From contig DHDF01000026.1 in the NCBI GenBank assembly GCA_002399225.1, positions 537 to 18,307 of the forward strand: a stretch of DNA of 17,771 bases. The letters are read 5' to 3'. The notes under the pieces are model-generated. The model was not told where the DNA came from, did no database searches, and saw only the letters and a list, made by a program, of their open reading frames with translations. Source of the DNA: a bacterium UBA4883 (GTDB lineage: Bacteria; Bacillota; Clostridia; Oscillospirales; Acutalibacteraceae). Positions 6,475 through 13,041 of the stretch are shown in pieces; within the stretch, counting starts at the first letter, position 1, and each line of letters begins with the position of its first letter. Both the position numbers and the translations under genes were made by a program.

Positions 6475-7389
6475 ATGAGCGAGATTGCAATTCATACCCA
6501 GAAGTTGGGTAAATCCTATGACGGCGCCGTATATGCTCTCCACGACCTTTCTCTGGAGATCCCATCCGGCACCGTTTTTGGCTTTTTGGGCCAAAACGGG
6601 GCGGGAAAGACCACCGCGGTAAAACTGCTGGCAGGGCTGCTGAAACCGACGGAAGGGACCTGCTCCGTGCTGGGTCTGTCACCGGAAAAACAACCGTCGG
6701 AGCTGCACCGGATCTGCGGTGCCGTGACGGAAACCGCCAGAATGTATCCGCGTCTGACCGGCCTTGAAAATCTGGTCTTTTTCGGGGAGCTTCTGGGGAT
6801 GAAAAAAGAAGAGGGCCGCCGGCGGGCGGAGGCCGTTTTAAAAGAATTGGATCTGTGGGATCTGCGTAACCGGCAGCTTGCCGCATATCCCGCGGGGGCG
6901 GTTCGGTACCTTTCGCTGGCCCGTGCCCTGCTTTCCCGTCCGAAACTGCTGCTCTTGGACGAGCCGACCGGCGGGCTGGATCAGGAGTCCATGCTCCGGA
7001 TGCGCGGGACGATTGCGCGCCTTTCCGCAAAGGAGGACGTTACCGTCTTCCTTTGCACCCGCCAACTTCGCTATGCGCAGGGGCTGTGCGACAGTTATGG
7101 AATTGTAGACCGGGGCAGTCTGATTGCCTGCGGCGATTTGGAATCGCTCACCCGGGAAGTCGGGCTGCCGCTTCGCGCGCGCTTCCGCCTGCGCGAAGGG
7201 CAGGTGCCCGAACAGATGGAACGGCTGAAGGGCGGATGGTGGAGCAGGGACCTGACCGGGGAAGAAGAAATGCCCCTGATGCTGAAAAATCTTGTCTCAG
7301 CCGGATTCGATCTCTATGAAGCGCAGATTGCGCGCCCTTCTTTGGAAGACGTTTACTGGAAACTTGTTGGACTGAGGAGGGACACCTGA
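6475..7389 (+). CDS. ABC transporter ATP-binding subunit with degenerate motifs
   Basis: This 304-residue ATPase has intact Walker A GQNGAGKTT (39-47) and Walker B LLLLDEP (158-164). However, the signature position reads YPAGA (138-142) instead of a (L/F)S(G/K)G(Q/M) form, and the H-loop reads CTRQL, with R196 where the switch histidine is expected. Both changes should weaken or abolish normal ATP hydrolysis. The C-terminal 90 residues resemble the accessory domain of drug and Na+ exporters. The ATG at 6475 is chosen over a GTG at 6466, which lies inside the ribosome binding site. The stop overlaps the permease start by one base (TGATG), so the two are coupled. The substrate is unknown. Confidence 0.85.
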   Translation: MSEIAIHTQKLGKSYDGAVYALHDLSLEIPSGTVFGFLGQNGAGKTTAVKLLAGLLKPTEGTCSVLGLSPEKQPSELHRICGAVTETARMYPRLTGLENLVFFGELLGMKKEEGRRRAEAVLKELDLWDLRNRQLAAYPAGAVRYLSLARALLSRPKLLLLDEPTGGLDQESMLRMRGTIARLSAKEDVTVFLCTRQLRYAQGLCDSYGIVDRGSLIACGDLESLTREVGLPLRARFRLREGQVPEQMERLKGGWWSRDLTGEEEMPLMLKNLVSAGFDLYEAQIARPSLEDVYWKLVGLRRDT

Positions 7390-8186
7390 TGAAAATTTTG
7401 ACTTCCAATCTGAAAGCTTTGATCCATCAAGAGGTGGGGGAGATCTGGAGTGACAAGACGACGCGGAGCATTCTGGTCCTGGTCCCTCTGGTGATGGCCC
7501 TTTTCCTTCCGTCTCTTTTTCTGGTGCTTTTGCTCAACGTGCCGGTCGGCCAGATGAACGGGGTGAGCCAGATGCTGAAACTGCTGCCTGCCCAGGCGGC
7601 ATGGATGAATCGGCGCCAGGGGATGTTTTATCTGGTCACCAATCTGATTTGCCCGATGCTTTTTCTGATGATTCCGTTGATGTCTTCCAGCATTTCTGCC
7701 GCGTACGGCTTTGCCGGGGAAAAGAAAAACGGAACGATGGAAACCCTGCTTCTGTCGCCGCTGGGTCCCCGGAAAATTTTTCAGGCGAAAGCTTTCGGGT
7801 GCGTTGTGCTTTCCGCCGTTTCAACCGCCGTGTCTTTCATCCTGTTTTCCATTGTGACTTCCGTCGGGGATGCCATGCTTTCGATGCCGTTCTATTTTAA
7901 CTGGGGCTGGCTTGTCCTGCTTTTTCTTTTTTCTCCGGGCATCACTTTGTTCGGCATTGTGTTTATCGCGCTGATCTCGGTCAAAAGTAAAAATTACACG
8001 GAATCGGTCCAAATTTCCGGCTATCTTGTTTTGCCGATTGTTCTCCTGTTTTTGGGGCAGTTTACGGGGCTTTTTCGGGTGGGAACCGCCCTCTTGCTTT
8101 GGATTTCCCTCATGCTGCTCGCAGCTGATTTTCTGCTGTGGTTTCTTGCGTCCGGTTTGGTTTCGTCGGAAAAACTTCTGCGCTGA
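7389..8186 (+). CDS. ABC-2 type transporter permease
   Basis: This 265-residue membrane protein has about six hydrophobic segments and the ABC-2 family cytosolic motif GEKKNGTMETLLLSPL after the second segment. It pairs with the preceding ATPase, to which it is linked by a one-base stop/start overlap. The first hydrophobic stretch begins near residue 27 (ILVLVPLVMALFLPSLF). The frame is open throughout, so the membrane partner looks intact even though the ATPase motifs are degenerate. The gene ends one base before the -35 box of the next promoter. Confidence 0.85.
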   Translation: MKILTSNLKALIHQEVGEIWSDKTTRSILVLVPLVMALFLPSLFLVLLLNVPVGQMNGVSQMLKLLPAQAAWMNRRQGMFYLVTNLICPMLFLMIPLMSSSISAAYGFAGEKKNGTMETLLLSPLGPRKIFQAKAFGCVVLSAVSTAVSFILFSIVTSVGDAMLSMPFYFNWGWLVLLFLFSPGITLFGIVFIALISVKSKNYTESVQISGYLVLPIVLLFLGQFTGLFRVGTALLLWISLMLLAADFLLWFLASGLVSSEKLLR

Positions 8187-8187
8187 G

Positions 8188-8216
8188 TTGCCATTATCCG
8201 GATTTCGGACTATAAT
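8188..8216 (+). promoter_or_regulatory. Promoter of the PHP phosphoesterase gene
   Basis: A -35 TTGCCA (8188-8193, five of six), an ideal 17-bp spacer and a perfect -10 TATAAT (8211-8216). It sits directly after the permease stop codon, marking a new transcription unit for the two genes that follow. Confidence 0.75.
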
Positions 8217-8252
8217 AAGAAAGATAAAAGTAGTTTGAAAGGAAGTACCAGC

Positions 8253-9092
8253 TTGGCTGCGGATCTGCATTGTCATACAAAAATGTCCGATGGTTCCGTT
8301 GGAATTGATGAAATCGTTCTACTGGCGGCAAGGGGGGGCATCCCCATCATTTCCGTTACGGATCACGATACTTTTTCCGGCTCAGTCAGAGCCGGCGTTA
8401 TCGGCAAAAGGCATGGAGTTCAGGTGATCCCGGGCGCGGAGTTTTCCGCGGTGGATCCCTTGACGGGACGGAAAGCGCACGTCCTTTGCTATTGCTGCAA
8501 GAGCCCCCATCGGCTGGAAGGTTTGTGCAAGCATATGAGGGATGAGAGAAATCGTGCGGCTGCCGTCATGATACAGAAGATCATGAAAAGCTATCCGATT
8601 TCGAAAGAAATGGTTTTGCACCGCGCGAAAGGCAGCACGGCAATTTATAAACAGCACATTATGCATGCGCTGATTGACGCGGGCTATGCGGACGGATTTT
8701 ACGGTTCGGTTTATCATAGCCTGTTCAATCCGGCAGACGGTTTAGCCTATGTGCCGCTTCAGTATCCGGACGTGCATGAAGTGATTGCCAGAATTCACGA
8801 GGCGGGCGGAATTGCCGTTTTGGCGCATCCGGGCGAATATGACAGCTATGCGCTTTTAAAACAGCTTGCCAGTTCCCATGAGATAGACGGCGTGGAGGTT
8901 TGGCATCCTCAAAACAAAGAAGGAGACGAACAAACTTTTGTGAAAATTGCGCAGGAATATGATCTGATCATGACGGGTGGAACGGATTTTCACGGGATGT
9001 ATCAGACAAAAAGGCTTCCGCTTGGCACCTGTTCTACTCCGGATGAACAGCTTGAAAAGCTGAGCCGGATCAGCGCGCAAAACGACGGATGA
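8253..9092 (+). CDS. PHP-domain metal-dependent phosphoesterase
   Basis: This 279-residue protein has the metal-binding motifs of the PHP superfamily: H6/H8 with D13 (DLHCHTKMSDG), TDHD (36-39), E63 (PGAEFS), AHPGEYDS in the second half and GTDFHG near the C-terminus. The family removes phosphate from small molecules; relatives of this size include nucleoside 3',5'-bisphosphate phosphatases and histidinol-phosphatase-like enzymes, so the exact substrate is open. The TTG at 8253 is preferred: AGGAAG (8240-8245) lies 7 bases upstream and the protein then begins MAADLHCH, as in relatives. A TTG at 8235 would add six unconserved residues. It heads a unit with the TSCPD-domain gene. Confidence 0.85.
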   Translation: MAADLHCHTKMSDGSVGIDEIVLLAARGGIPIISVTDHDTFSGSVRAGVIGKRHGVQVIPGAEFSAVDPLTGRKAHVLCYCCKSPHRLEGLCKHMRDERNRAAAVMIQKIMKSYPISKEMVLHRAKGSTAIYKQHIMHALIDAGYADGFYGSVYHSLFNPADGLAYVPLQYPDVHEVIARIHEAGGIAVLAHPGEYDSYALLKQLASSHEIDGVEVWHPQNKEGDEQTFVKIAQEYDLIMTGGTDFHGMYQTKRLPLGTCSTPDEQLEKLSRISAQNDG

Positions 9093-9118
9093 ATTTTCAT
9101 AAAATGGGGGCAATTCGT

Positions 9119-9379
9119 TTGACTTATCGATATAAAACCAAGGGAACCTGTTCTTCTGAGATGATCGTTGAGTTAGACGGCGATATCATCCGTTCCGTGC
9201 AAGTCGTCGGAGGGTGCAATGGCAATCTGAAAGGGATCTGTGCCCTGGTGCAGGGCCAGAAAGCGGAAGAGGTTATCCGGCAGCTGAAAGGAATCCGCTG
9301 CGGCTCCAAGCCAACCTCCTGCCCGGATCAGCTTGCAATAGCTTTGATGCAGGCAAGGGAAAAACAGCTTTCAGTCTAA
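9119..9379 (+). CDS. TSCPD-domain protein, TIGR03905 family
   Basis: This is a small protein (86 residues from the TTG at 9119) of unknown function. It has the family's start YRYKTKGTCSSEM, a glycine/cysteine segment GGCNGNLKGICALV, and the name-giving TSCPDQLA near the C-terminus. Relatives carry the TSCPD domain also found at the end of some class II ribonucleotide reductases, where cysteines may bind metal or take part in redox chemistry. GGGGG (9106-9110) lies 8 bases before the TTG. In-frame ATGs at 9089 (overlapping the PHP stop codon) and 9104 are alternatives. Probably co-transcribed with the PHP gene. Confidence 0.8.
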   Translation: MTYRYKTKGTCSSEMIVELDGDIIRSVQVVGGCNGNLKGICALVQGQKAEEVIRQLKGIRCGSKPTSCPDQLAIALMQAREKQLSV

Positions 9380-9387
9380 AAAATTGA

Positions 9388-9420
9388 GGGCTGCGATCGT
9401 TCGATTCGCAGCCCCCTTTT
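9388..9420. terminator. Bidirectional terminator between TSCPD gene and Cys-rich gene
   Basis: A perfect 9-bp stem, GGGCTGCGA (9388-9396) with TCGCAGCCC (9406-9414), is followed by CC and a T tract on the plus strand (from 9417). On the other side it is flanked by an A tract, giving a T run on the minus strand. It therefore serves both the plus-strand TSCPD gene and the converging minus-strand Cys-rich gene. Confidence 0.85.
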
Positions 9421-9424
9421 TAAC

Positions 9425-9601
9425 TTAGCAGCCGCAGCCGCTGTTGCCGCCGCAATTGTCGCCGCAGCTACCGCAGCCGCAGCCGCAACCGCAGCCGCCA
9501 CCACAACTGTTGCCGCCGGCGCAGCATACCCAGATGATGAGCAGGAGAATGACCCAGGTGCAACTATTGTTACCACAGCCAAAGAAACCATTGCTACACA
9601 T
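9425..9601 (-). CDS. Cys/Gly-rich small membrane peptide
   Basis: This 58-residue peptide is read on the minus strand from the ATG at 9601 to the TAA at 9425. A perfect AGGAGG (9611-9616) stands 9 bases before the start. Residues 1-14 are MCSNGFFGCGNNSC. A hydrophobic segment TWVILLLIIWVCC (15-27) could span the membrane. The rest is almost only Gly and Cys with a few Asn/Ser, in GC repeats (about 13 Cys over the last 33 residues). I recall similar high-cysteine small proteins from Clostridia annotated with a 'chorion class high-cysteine HCB protein' name. The function is unknown; metal binding or disulfide cross-linking in the envelope or spore coat are possibilities. The start is divergent from mcsA. 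Confidence 0.75.
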   Translation of the reverse strand: MCSNGFFGCGNNSCTWVILLLIIWVCCAGGNSCGGGCGCGCGCGSCGDNCGGNSGCGC

Positions 9602-9720
9602 TATTTGTTTCCTCCTTTCGATTTACAGTATATAATATTGCAGCCGAACAAATCGTGTTACAAAAATTCTTCTGCTGGCCGATCAAATTAACGGCGGCGG
9701 AAGAAGAGGGAGATGGTCGT

Positions 9721-10215
9721 ATGCTGTGCCAATTATGTGGGAAAAAGCCGTCCGTCATTCGGGTTCAGACCATTATCAACGGAGAACTGGCAGAGTACAC
9801 GCTCTGCGCAGAATGTGCTTATCGGCTGGGATATGCGAATCTGCTGTTCGTTATGCACGACGGATATGACAATTTTCTGGATGATTTTTTCCCGGATGAA
9901 AAAGGGGAGGCGGAACCTCTGCGCTGCCCGTGCTGCGGTGCGTCTTTCCGCGATATTCTGCGCACCGGGCAAATCGGCTGCGCCGAGTGCTACCGGACTT
10001 TTTCCGGCCAGCTAGCGCCGCTCATCCGTAAGATACACGGCAGCGTGTCCCACCGCGGAAAAATTGCGGGAGGGAAAGATGTGCTTCAGGTCCTTCCGGA
10101 AGCGCAGCTAAGTGTGATGCATCAGCAGCTTCGCGAAGCAATTCAAAGTGAAAATTTTGAGCAAGCCGCTCTTTTACGCGACAAGATTCATAAAATGGAA
10201 GAGGACGGAACATGA
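9721..10215 (+). CDS. mcsA: McsA-like zinc-binding protein with UVR motif
   Basis: This 164-residue protein has the McsA layout. Two pairs of CxxC motifs (C3/C6 with C29/C32, and C69/C72 with C87/C90) would bind zinc, and a UvrB/UvrC-type helical motif lies near the C-terminus (about 130-160, QQLREAI...EQAALLRDKI). In Bacillus, McsA activates the arginine kinase McsB and binds metal. The ATG at 9721 follows GAGGGAG and matches the usual McsA beginning (MLCxxCGK); a GTG at 9655 would add 22 unconserved residues. It overlaps the next gene by 4 bases (ATGA). The 119 bases shared with the divergent Cys-rich gene hold a TATAAT at 9631-9636 but no good -35. No CtsR-type direct repeat is seen. Confidence 0.85.
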   Translation: MLCQLCGKKPSVIRVQTIINGELAEYTLCAECAYRLGYANLLFVMHDGYDNFLDDFFPDEKGEAEPLRCPCCGASFRDILRTGQIGCAECYRTFSGQLAPLIRKIHGSVSHRGKIAGGKDVLQVLPEAQLSVMHQQLREAIQSENFEQAALLRDKIHKMEEDGT

Positions 10216-11258
10216 AAAAATGGTATGAGGCGGAGGCGGACGATACCGATGTTTCAGCAGAAACTTCAATTTGTCTTGCCAGAAACCTGGAAGGGGTTCC
10301 GTTTCCGTCCAGGATGAGTATTTCGGACCGCCGCTCCGTATGGAACAGAGTGCGGGCTGCACTGGCCAAAGCGGAAGACGCTTCAAACGGCCGCTTCGCG
10401 GAAATTGACCTGGAAACCGCTTCAAAGGTTCAGACCATTTCTTTGGTGGAACGCGGCCTCATCAGCGCTGAGATGGTGACTGACCGGGCGGGCCGCGGTT
10501 TGGCAGCTACGGAAGACGAATCCCTTTCCGTTGCGGTTAACGGGGAAGACCACCTCAGCATTCAATCTCAGGCGGCCGGAATGCAGCTTAAAAAAGTTTA
10601 CTCCCGGGCGGATGCGCTGGATACATTTCTCGACCGGCTTCTGCCTTTCGCGTTTGATCCTCATCTGGGCTACTTAACCCAGAACCCGTTTCATCTGGGA
10701 ACGGGAATGGTCGCGTCCCTTCGTCTTCATCTTCCTGCTCTGCTGGAATCCGGTTCCACGGGAAGAATCGCACAGAATCTGTCAAGGCTGGGCCTTACTC
10801 TGCGTGGGATCTATGGGCCGGGAAACCCGAAGGGCGCTTTTTTCCGGCTTTCCAATCAAGTTACTATGGGCCTTTCGGAGCGGGAAGCTTTAGGTAATCT
10901 GTCCAGTATGGCAAAACAGCTCATCTCCCGCGAACGTGAGATGAGGGAAAATCTAGCCCACCAGCTTTCCATTCAAGACATGATTTTGCGGGATTTGGGA
11001 ATTCTAAAACATGCAAGGCTGTTGTCCTATGATGAATTTCTGAAGCGAGCCAGTTCCGTCCGCCTCGGAATTGCCATGGGGCTGATATGTGGAATCGCCA
11101 TCCATGAGATGGACACGATGATTTACCGGACCCAGCCGGCAACTTTGGCTTTTTGCGACAGCAGAGCGCTGACCGACAAAGAACGCCGCGAACTTCGTGC
11201 GCGTATTGTGCGTGAGGGATTGAAACTAGGAACGGAGGATGTTTCTAATGGAAAATGA
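10212..11258 (+). CDS. mcsB: McsB-like protein arginine kinase homologue, probably catalytically dead
   Basis: The 348-residue length and many scaffold motifs fit McsB, the ATP:guanido phosphotransferase-fold kinase that marks proteins with phosphoarginine. These include LARNLEG (22-28), LHLPALL, LRGIYG (197-202), SNQVTMG (214-220) and a C-terminal IVREGL. Catalytic positions differ from the family. The conserved SCPTN before VGTG reads QNPFH before LGTG (157-165), so the reactive Cys is N158. NEEDH reads NGEDH (110-114). The GEGSEAxG loop with the second catalytic Glu reads GPGNPKG (202-208). The SxRxR nucleotide-binding pattern reads TSIC (18-21), and the Arg after GTG is V167. All were checked at codon level. 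The frame is open, so this looks like a maintained pseudokinase rather than a pseudogene. Confidence 0.85.
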   Translation: MKKWYEAEADDTDVSAETSICLARNLEGVPFPSRMSISDRRSVWNRVRAALAKAEDASNGRFAEIDLETASKVQTISLVERGLISAEMVTDRAGRGLAATEDESLSVAVNGEDHLSIQSQAAGMQLKKVYSRADALDTFLDRLLPFAFDPHLGYLTQNPFHLGTGMVASLRLHLPALLESGSTGRIAQNLSRLGLTLRGIYGPGNPKGAFFRLSNQVTMGLSEREALGNLSSMAKQLISREREMRENLAHQLSIQDMILRDLGILKHARLLSYDEFLKRASSVRLGIAMGLICGIAIHEMDTMIYRTQPATLAFCDSRALTDKERRELRARIVREGLKLGTEDVSNGK

Positions 11259-11907
11259 CCAGAGAACTGATCCAGAACTCGCGGCCGCCTTATTCTATCT
11301 GCTGGGGGAGCCTGTCCCGCATGATCCGAAGCTGGAAAAAGAGGCGGGGCGAATCTGGAAATCAACGGAAAACCGTGAGCAGCTTCTGCTGAAAATCATT
11401 GAGCTTTGCGGGGAACCGGCCGAACCGCGGGAGCTGTATCTTTGTGAGAAGGCATATAGCTGGCTTGGAAAAAACTATTGCCGGCAGACGAACCAGCTTG
11501 CAAACCGGTATTTGGAAAGCGAGGGCTGGGATGCTCTCTCCGGTCGGGTGGAACTGGTAGAAGGGATTGAAGTGGATTATGGAGATTCCAGACGGGCCAG
11601 CGTGCTGGTGGACCTTGCAAAGGCACAGACAGAGTCCGGCTGTTTCAGAGACGCATACTCCAATTATCTGCAAGCGTATGATCTGATTCCGTACAACGCC
11701 ATGATCGCCATCAAAGCCGCTGAAGTTCTGTCCCGTTTAAGGGGGGAGGAGGAAGCCATGAACTTCCTTCTTCAGCAGCGCAGCAGCCCTTATTATGAGC
11801 CGATCAAGTACCGGAATTCCGCCGGAGAACTCAAGTACAACGGCGTTTTTAAAGAATTAATCGAATCTTATATCTTGAAACTGCAAAAACAGGATATGGA
11901 AGAATAA
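11248..11907 (+). CDS. TPR-like helical protein of unknown function
   Basis: This 219-residue soluble protein appears almost wholly alpha-helical. Residues of about 115-175 have the small/large residue spacing of tetratricopeptide repeats (AKAQTESGCFRDAYSNYLQAYDL region, then AAEVLSRLRGEEEAMNFL). TPR proteins usually act as binding scaffolds. The ATG at 11248 is chosen because GGAGG (11234-11238) lies 9 bases upstream; an ATG at 11239 would abut the ribosome binding site. It overlaps the mcsB-like gene by 11 bases, so the three genes are translationally coupled and the proteins may act together. It stands where clpC would be in a standard ctsR-mcsA-mcsB-clpC operon. I do not recognise a specific family. 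Confidence 0.75.
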   Translation: MENDQRTDPELAAALFYLLGEPVPHDPKLEKEAGRIWKSTENREQLLLKIIELCGEPAEPRELYLCEKAYSWLGKNYCRQTNQLANRYLESEGWDALSGRVELVEGIEVDYGDSRRASVLVDLAKAQTESGCFRDAYSNYLQAYDLIPYNAMIAIKAAEVLSRLRGEEEAMNFLLQQRSSPYYEPIKYRNSAGELKYNGVFKELIESYILKLQKQDMEE

Positions 11908-11942
11908 AAAGGGGCAGGCTGTCCGGTTTGGGGCAGCCTGCC
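11906..11942 (-). terminator. Terminator of the S1-domain gene
   Basis: GGCAGGCTG (11913-11921) pairs perfectly with CAGCCTGCC (11934-11942). On the minus strand the hairpin is followed by CCTTTTT, a proper U tract, 17 bases after the S1-domain gene's stop codon. On the plus strand no T run follows, so it is a poor terminator for the mcs operon, whose transcripts may run antisense into the S1-domain gene. Confidence 0.75.
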
Positions 11943-11959
11943 TGACTGTGCGGAAAAGT

Positions 11960-12895
11960 TTACGAACCGTGTTTCTGAAAATTTGTGATAATTTCCTTTT
12001 CGCTTCCCTGTGGTGAATAAACGAAGCAATCCATATGAGTCCCTTTGAAAAAATATTTCGGCGCGGTTGGCCGGTATGAAAAGTCAAAGGTGTCAATGAT
12101 GACAAGCTTCACCTTCATCCGGGCGGGCAGGATACTTTTTATGTAAACACTTGCCTGCTGGCCGGAAAAGACGTCCTCCTTTGTCTCCGCCAGGCCGGCA
12201 AGATTGGGAGAAAGCTCCACAAAGATCCCGTAGGGCTCCACGGATCGAACAATCCCGGCGACTGTTTCCCCGGCGGAGAACATGGCGACATTCTCTTCCC
12301 AGGTGCCGAGAAGCTCCTTGTGGCTCAACGTGATCCGATTTCCTTCCACGGCTTTGATGACCGTTCGGATATCCATTCCAACGGTAAAACGTTCACGCGG
12401 ATGATCAATGCGGGAGACGGAAATGGCGTCGATCGGAAGAAGGGCGACAATTCCGCAGCCGATGTCTGCAAAGGCGCCAAAATTTTCAAGGTGGGTGATG
12501 CGCGCGTTGATAATATCGCCCGGGACCAGCTTGGAGATGGATTCCTTTAAGCACTTTTCCTGCGCCGCCCGCCGAGAGAGAATCGCCATAGTTGTTCCGT
12601 CGGTTTTTTTTTCAAAACCGGTTACAAGAAAACAGACAGGGCGGTTAACCCTGGAAATAATCGCAATATCCCGCGTTGTACCCTCGCGGATTCCAAGAGC
12701 CCCTTCCTCGCGGGGAATCATTCCTTTCATGCATCCCAAGTCCACCAGCAGGTTATGCGAACTGTCACAAACCAGCGCACGTCCTTCCAGAATTTTTCCA
12801 TCCCGGCAGGCGTCGTTCACCGCGGAAAGATTCTGGGTTGCCGCGCGGTTTTCGGGTGTGTCCATTCTCCAACCTTCCGGATAGTACTCAAACAT
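11960..12895 (-). CDS. S1 RNA-binding domain protein (RpsA-like)
   Basis: This 311-residue cytoplasmic protein has one degenerate and two clearer S1 (OB-fold) RNA-binding domains. The degenerate one is about 32-110 (GRALVCDSSHNLLVDLGCMKGMIP). The second is about 124-195 (PGDIINARITHLENFGAFADIG... ITLSHKE). The third is about 208-270 (GETVAGIVRSVEPYGIFVELSPNLAGLAE). The set resembles the short ribosomal-protein-S1-like proteins of Firmicutes, which bind mRNA or the ribosome. The ATG at 12895 has AAAGGAGGG (12902-12910) 6 bases upstream. The last 50 residues do not look like S1. It is monocistronic and convergent with the mcs operon. Confidence 0.82.
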   Translation of the reverse strand: MFEYYPEGWRMDTPENRAATQNLSAVNDACRDGKILEGRALVCDSSHNLLVDLGCMKGMIPREEGALGIREGTTRDIAIISRVNRPVCFLVTGFEKKTDGTTMAILSRRAAQEKCLKESISKLVPGDIINARITHLENFGAFADIGCGIVALLPIDAISVSRIDHPRERFTVGMDIRTVIKAVEGNRITLSHKELLGTWEENVAMFSAGETVAGIVRSVEPYGIFVELSPNLAGLAETKEDVFSGQQASVYIKSILPARMKVKLVIIDTFDFSYRPTAPKYFFKGTHMDCFVYSPQGSEKEIITNFQKHGS

Positions 12896-12983
12896 TTTTT
12901 TCCCTCCTTTTCTCTTCGTTTATCTATATGCTCTGTTTTGATAGGTCATACATCTTAAAAAAATTATTAAAAAGGTAAAAAGC

Positions 12984-13012
12984 TTGATTCTGCTCCGGTT
13001 CTATTATAAAAT
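12984..13012 (+). promoter_or_regulatory. Putative promoter of the cyclophilin lipoprotein gene
   Basis: TTGATT (12984-12989), 17 bp, then TAAAAT (13007-13012), each four to five of six to consensus. The -10 region is enclosed by a small inverted repeat, CTATT (13001-13005) and AATAG (13010-13014). The gene starts 30 bases downstream. The 146-base gap to the divergent S1-domain gene shows nothing else convincing. Confidence 0.5.
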
Positions 13013-13041
13013 AGACAAGATAATGATTTCGGAGGGAATTT

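Noticed and set aside
9431..9510. Short tandem GC-rich repeat that might suggest a CRISPR or satellite array
   Set aside because: Units are codon-scale Gly/Cys repeats within a coding frame; there are no unique spacers.
9376..9591. Ala/Val-rich open frame on the minus strand, overlapping the Cys-rich gene
   Set aside because: It is the shifted reading of the GC-repeat gene, starts inside it without a ribosome binding site, and runs through the terminator hairpin.
9444..9635. Pro/Gln-rich open frame on the plus strand over the same repeat
   Set aside because: It is antisense to the Cys-rich gene; the low-complexity composition is produced by the GC-rich codon repeat, and it has no ribosome binding site.
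12080..12105. Sequence resembling a CtsR heptad repeat (GTCAAAGGTGTCAA)
   Set aside because: It is inside the S1-domain coding region, far from the mcs promoter, and the spacing and heptads do not match the CtsR consensus.
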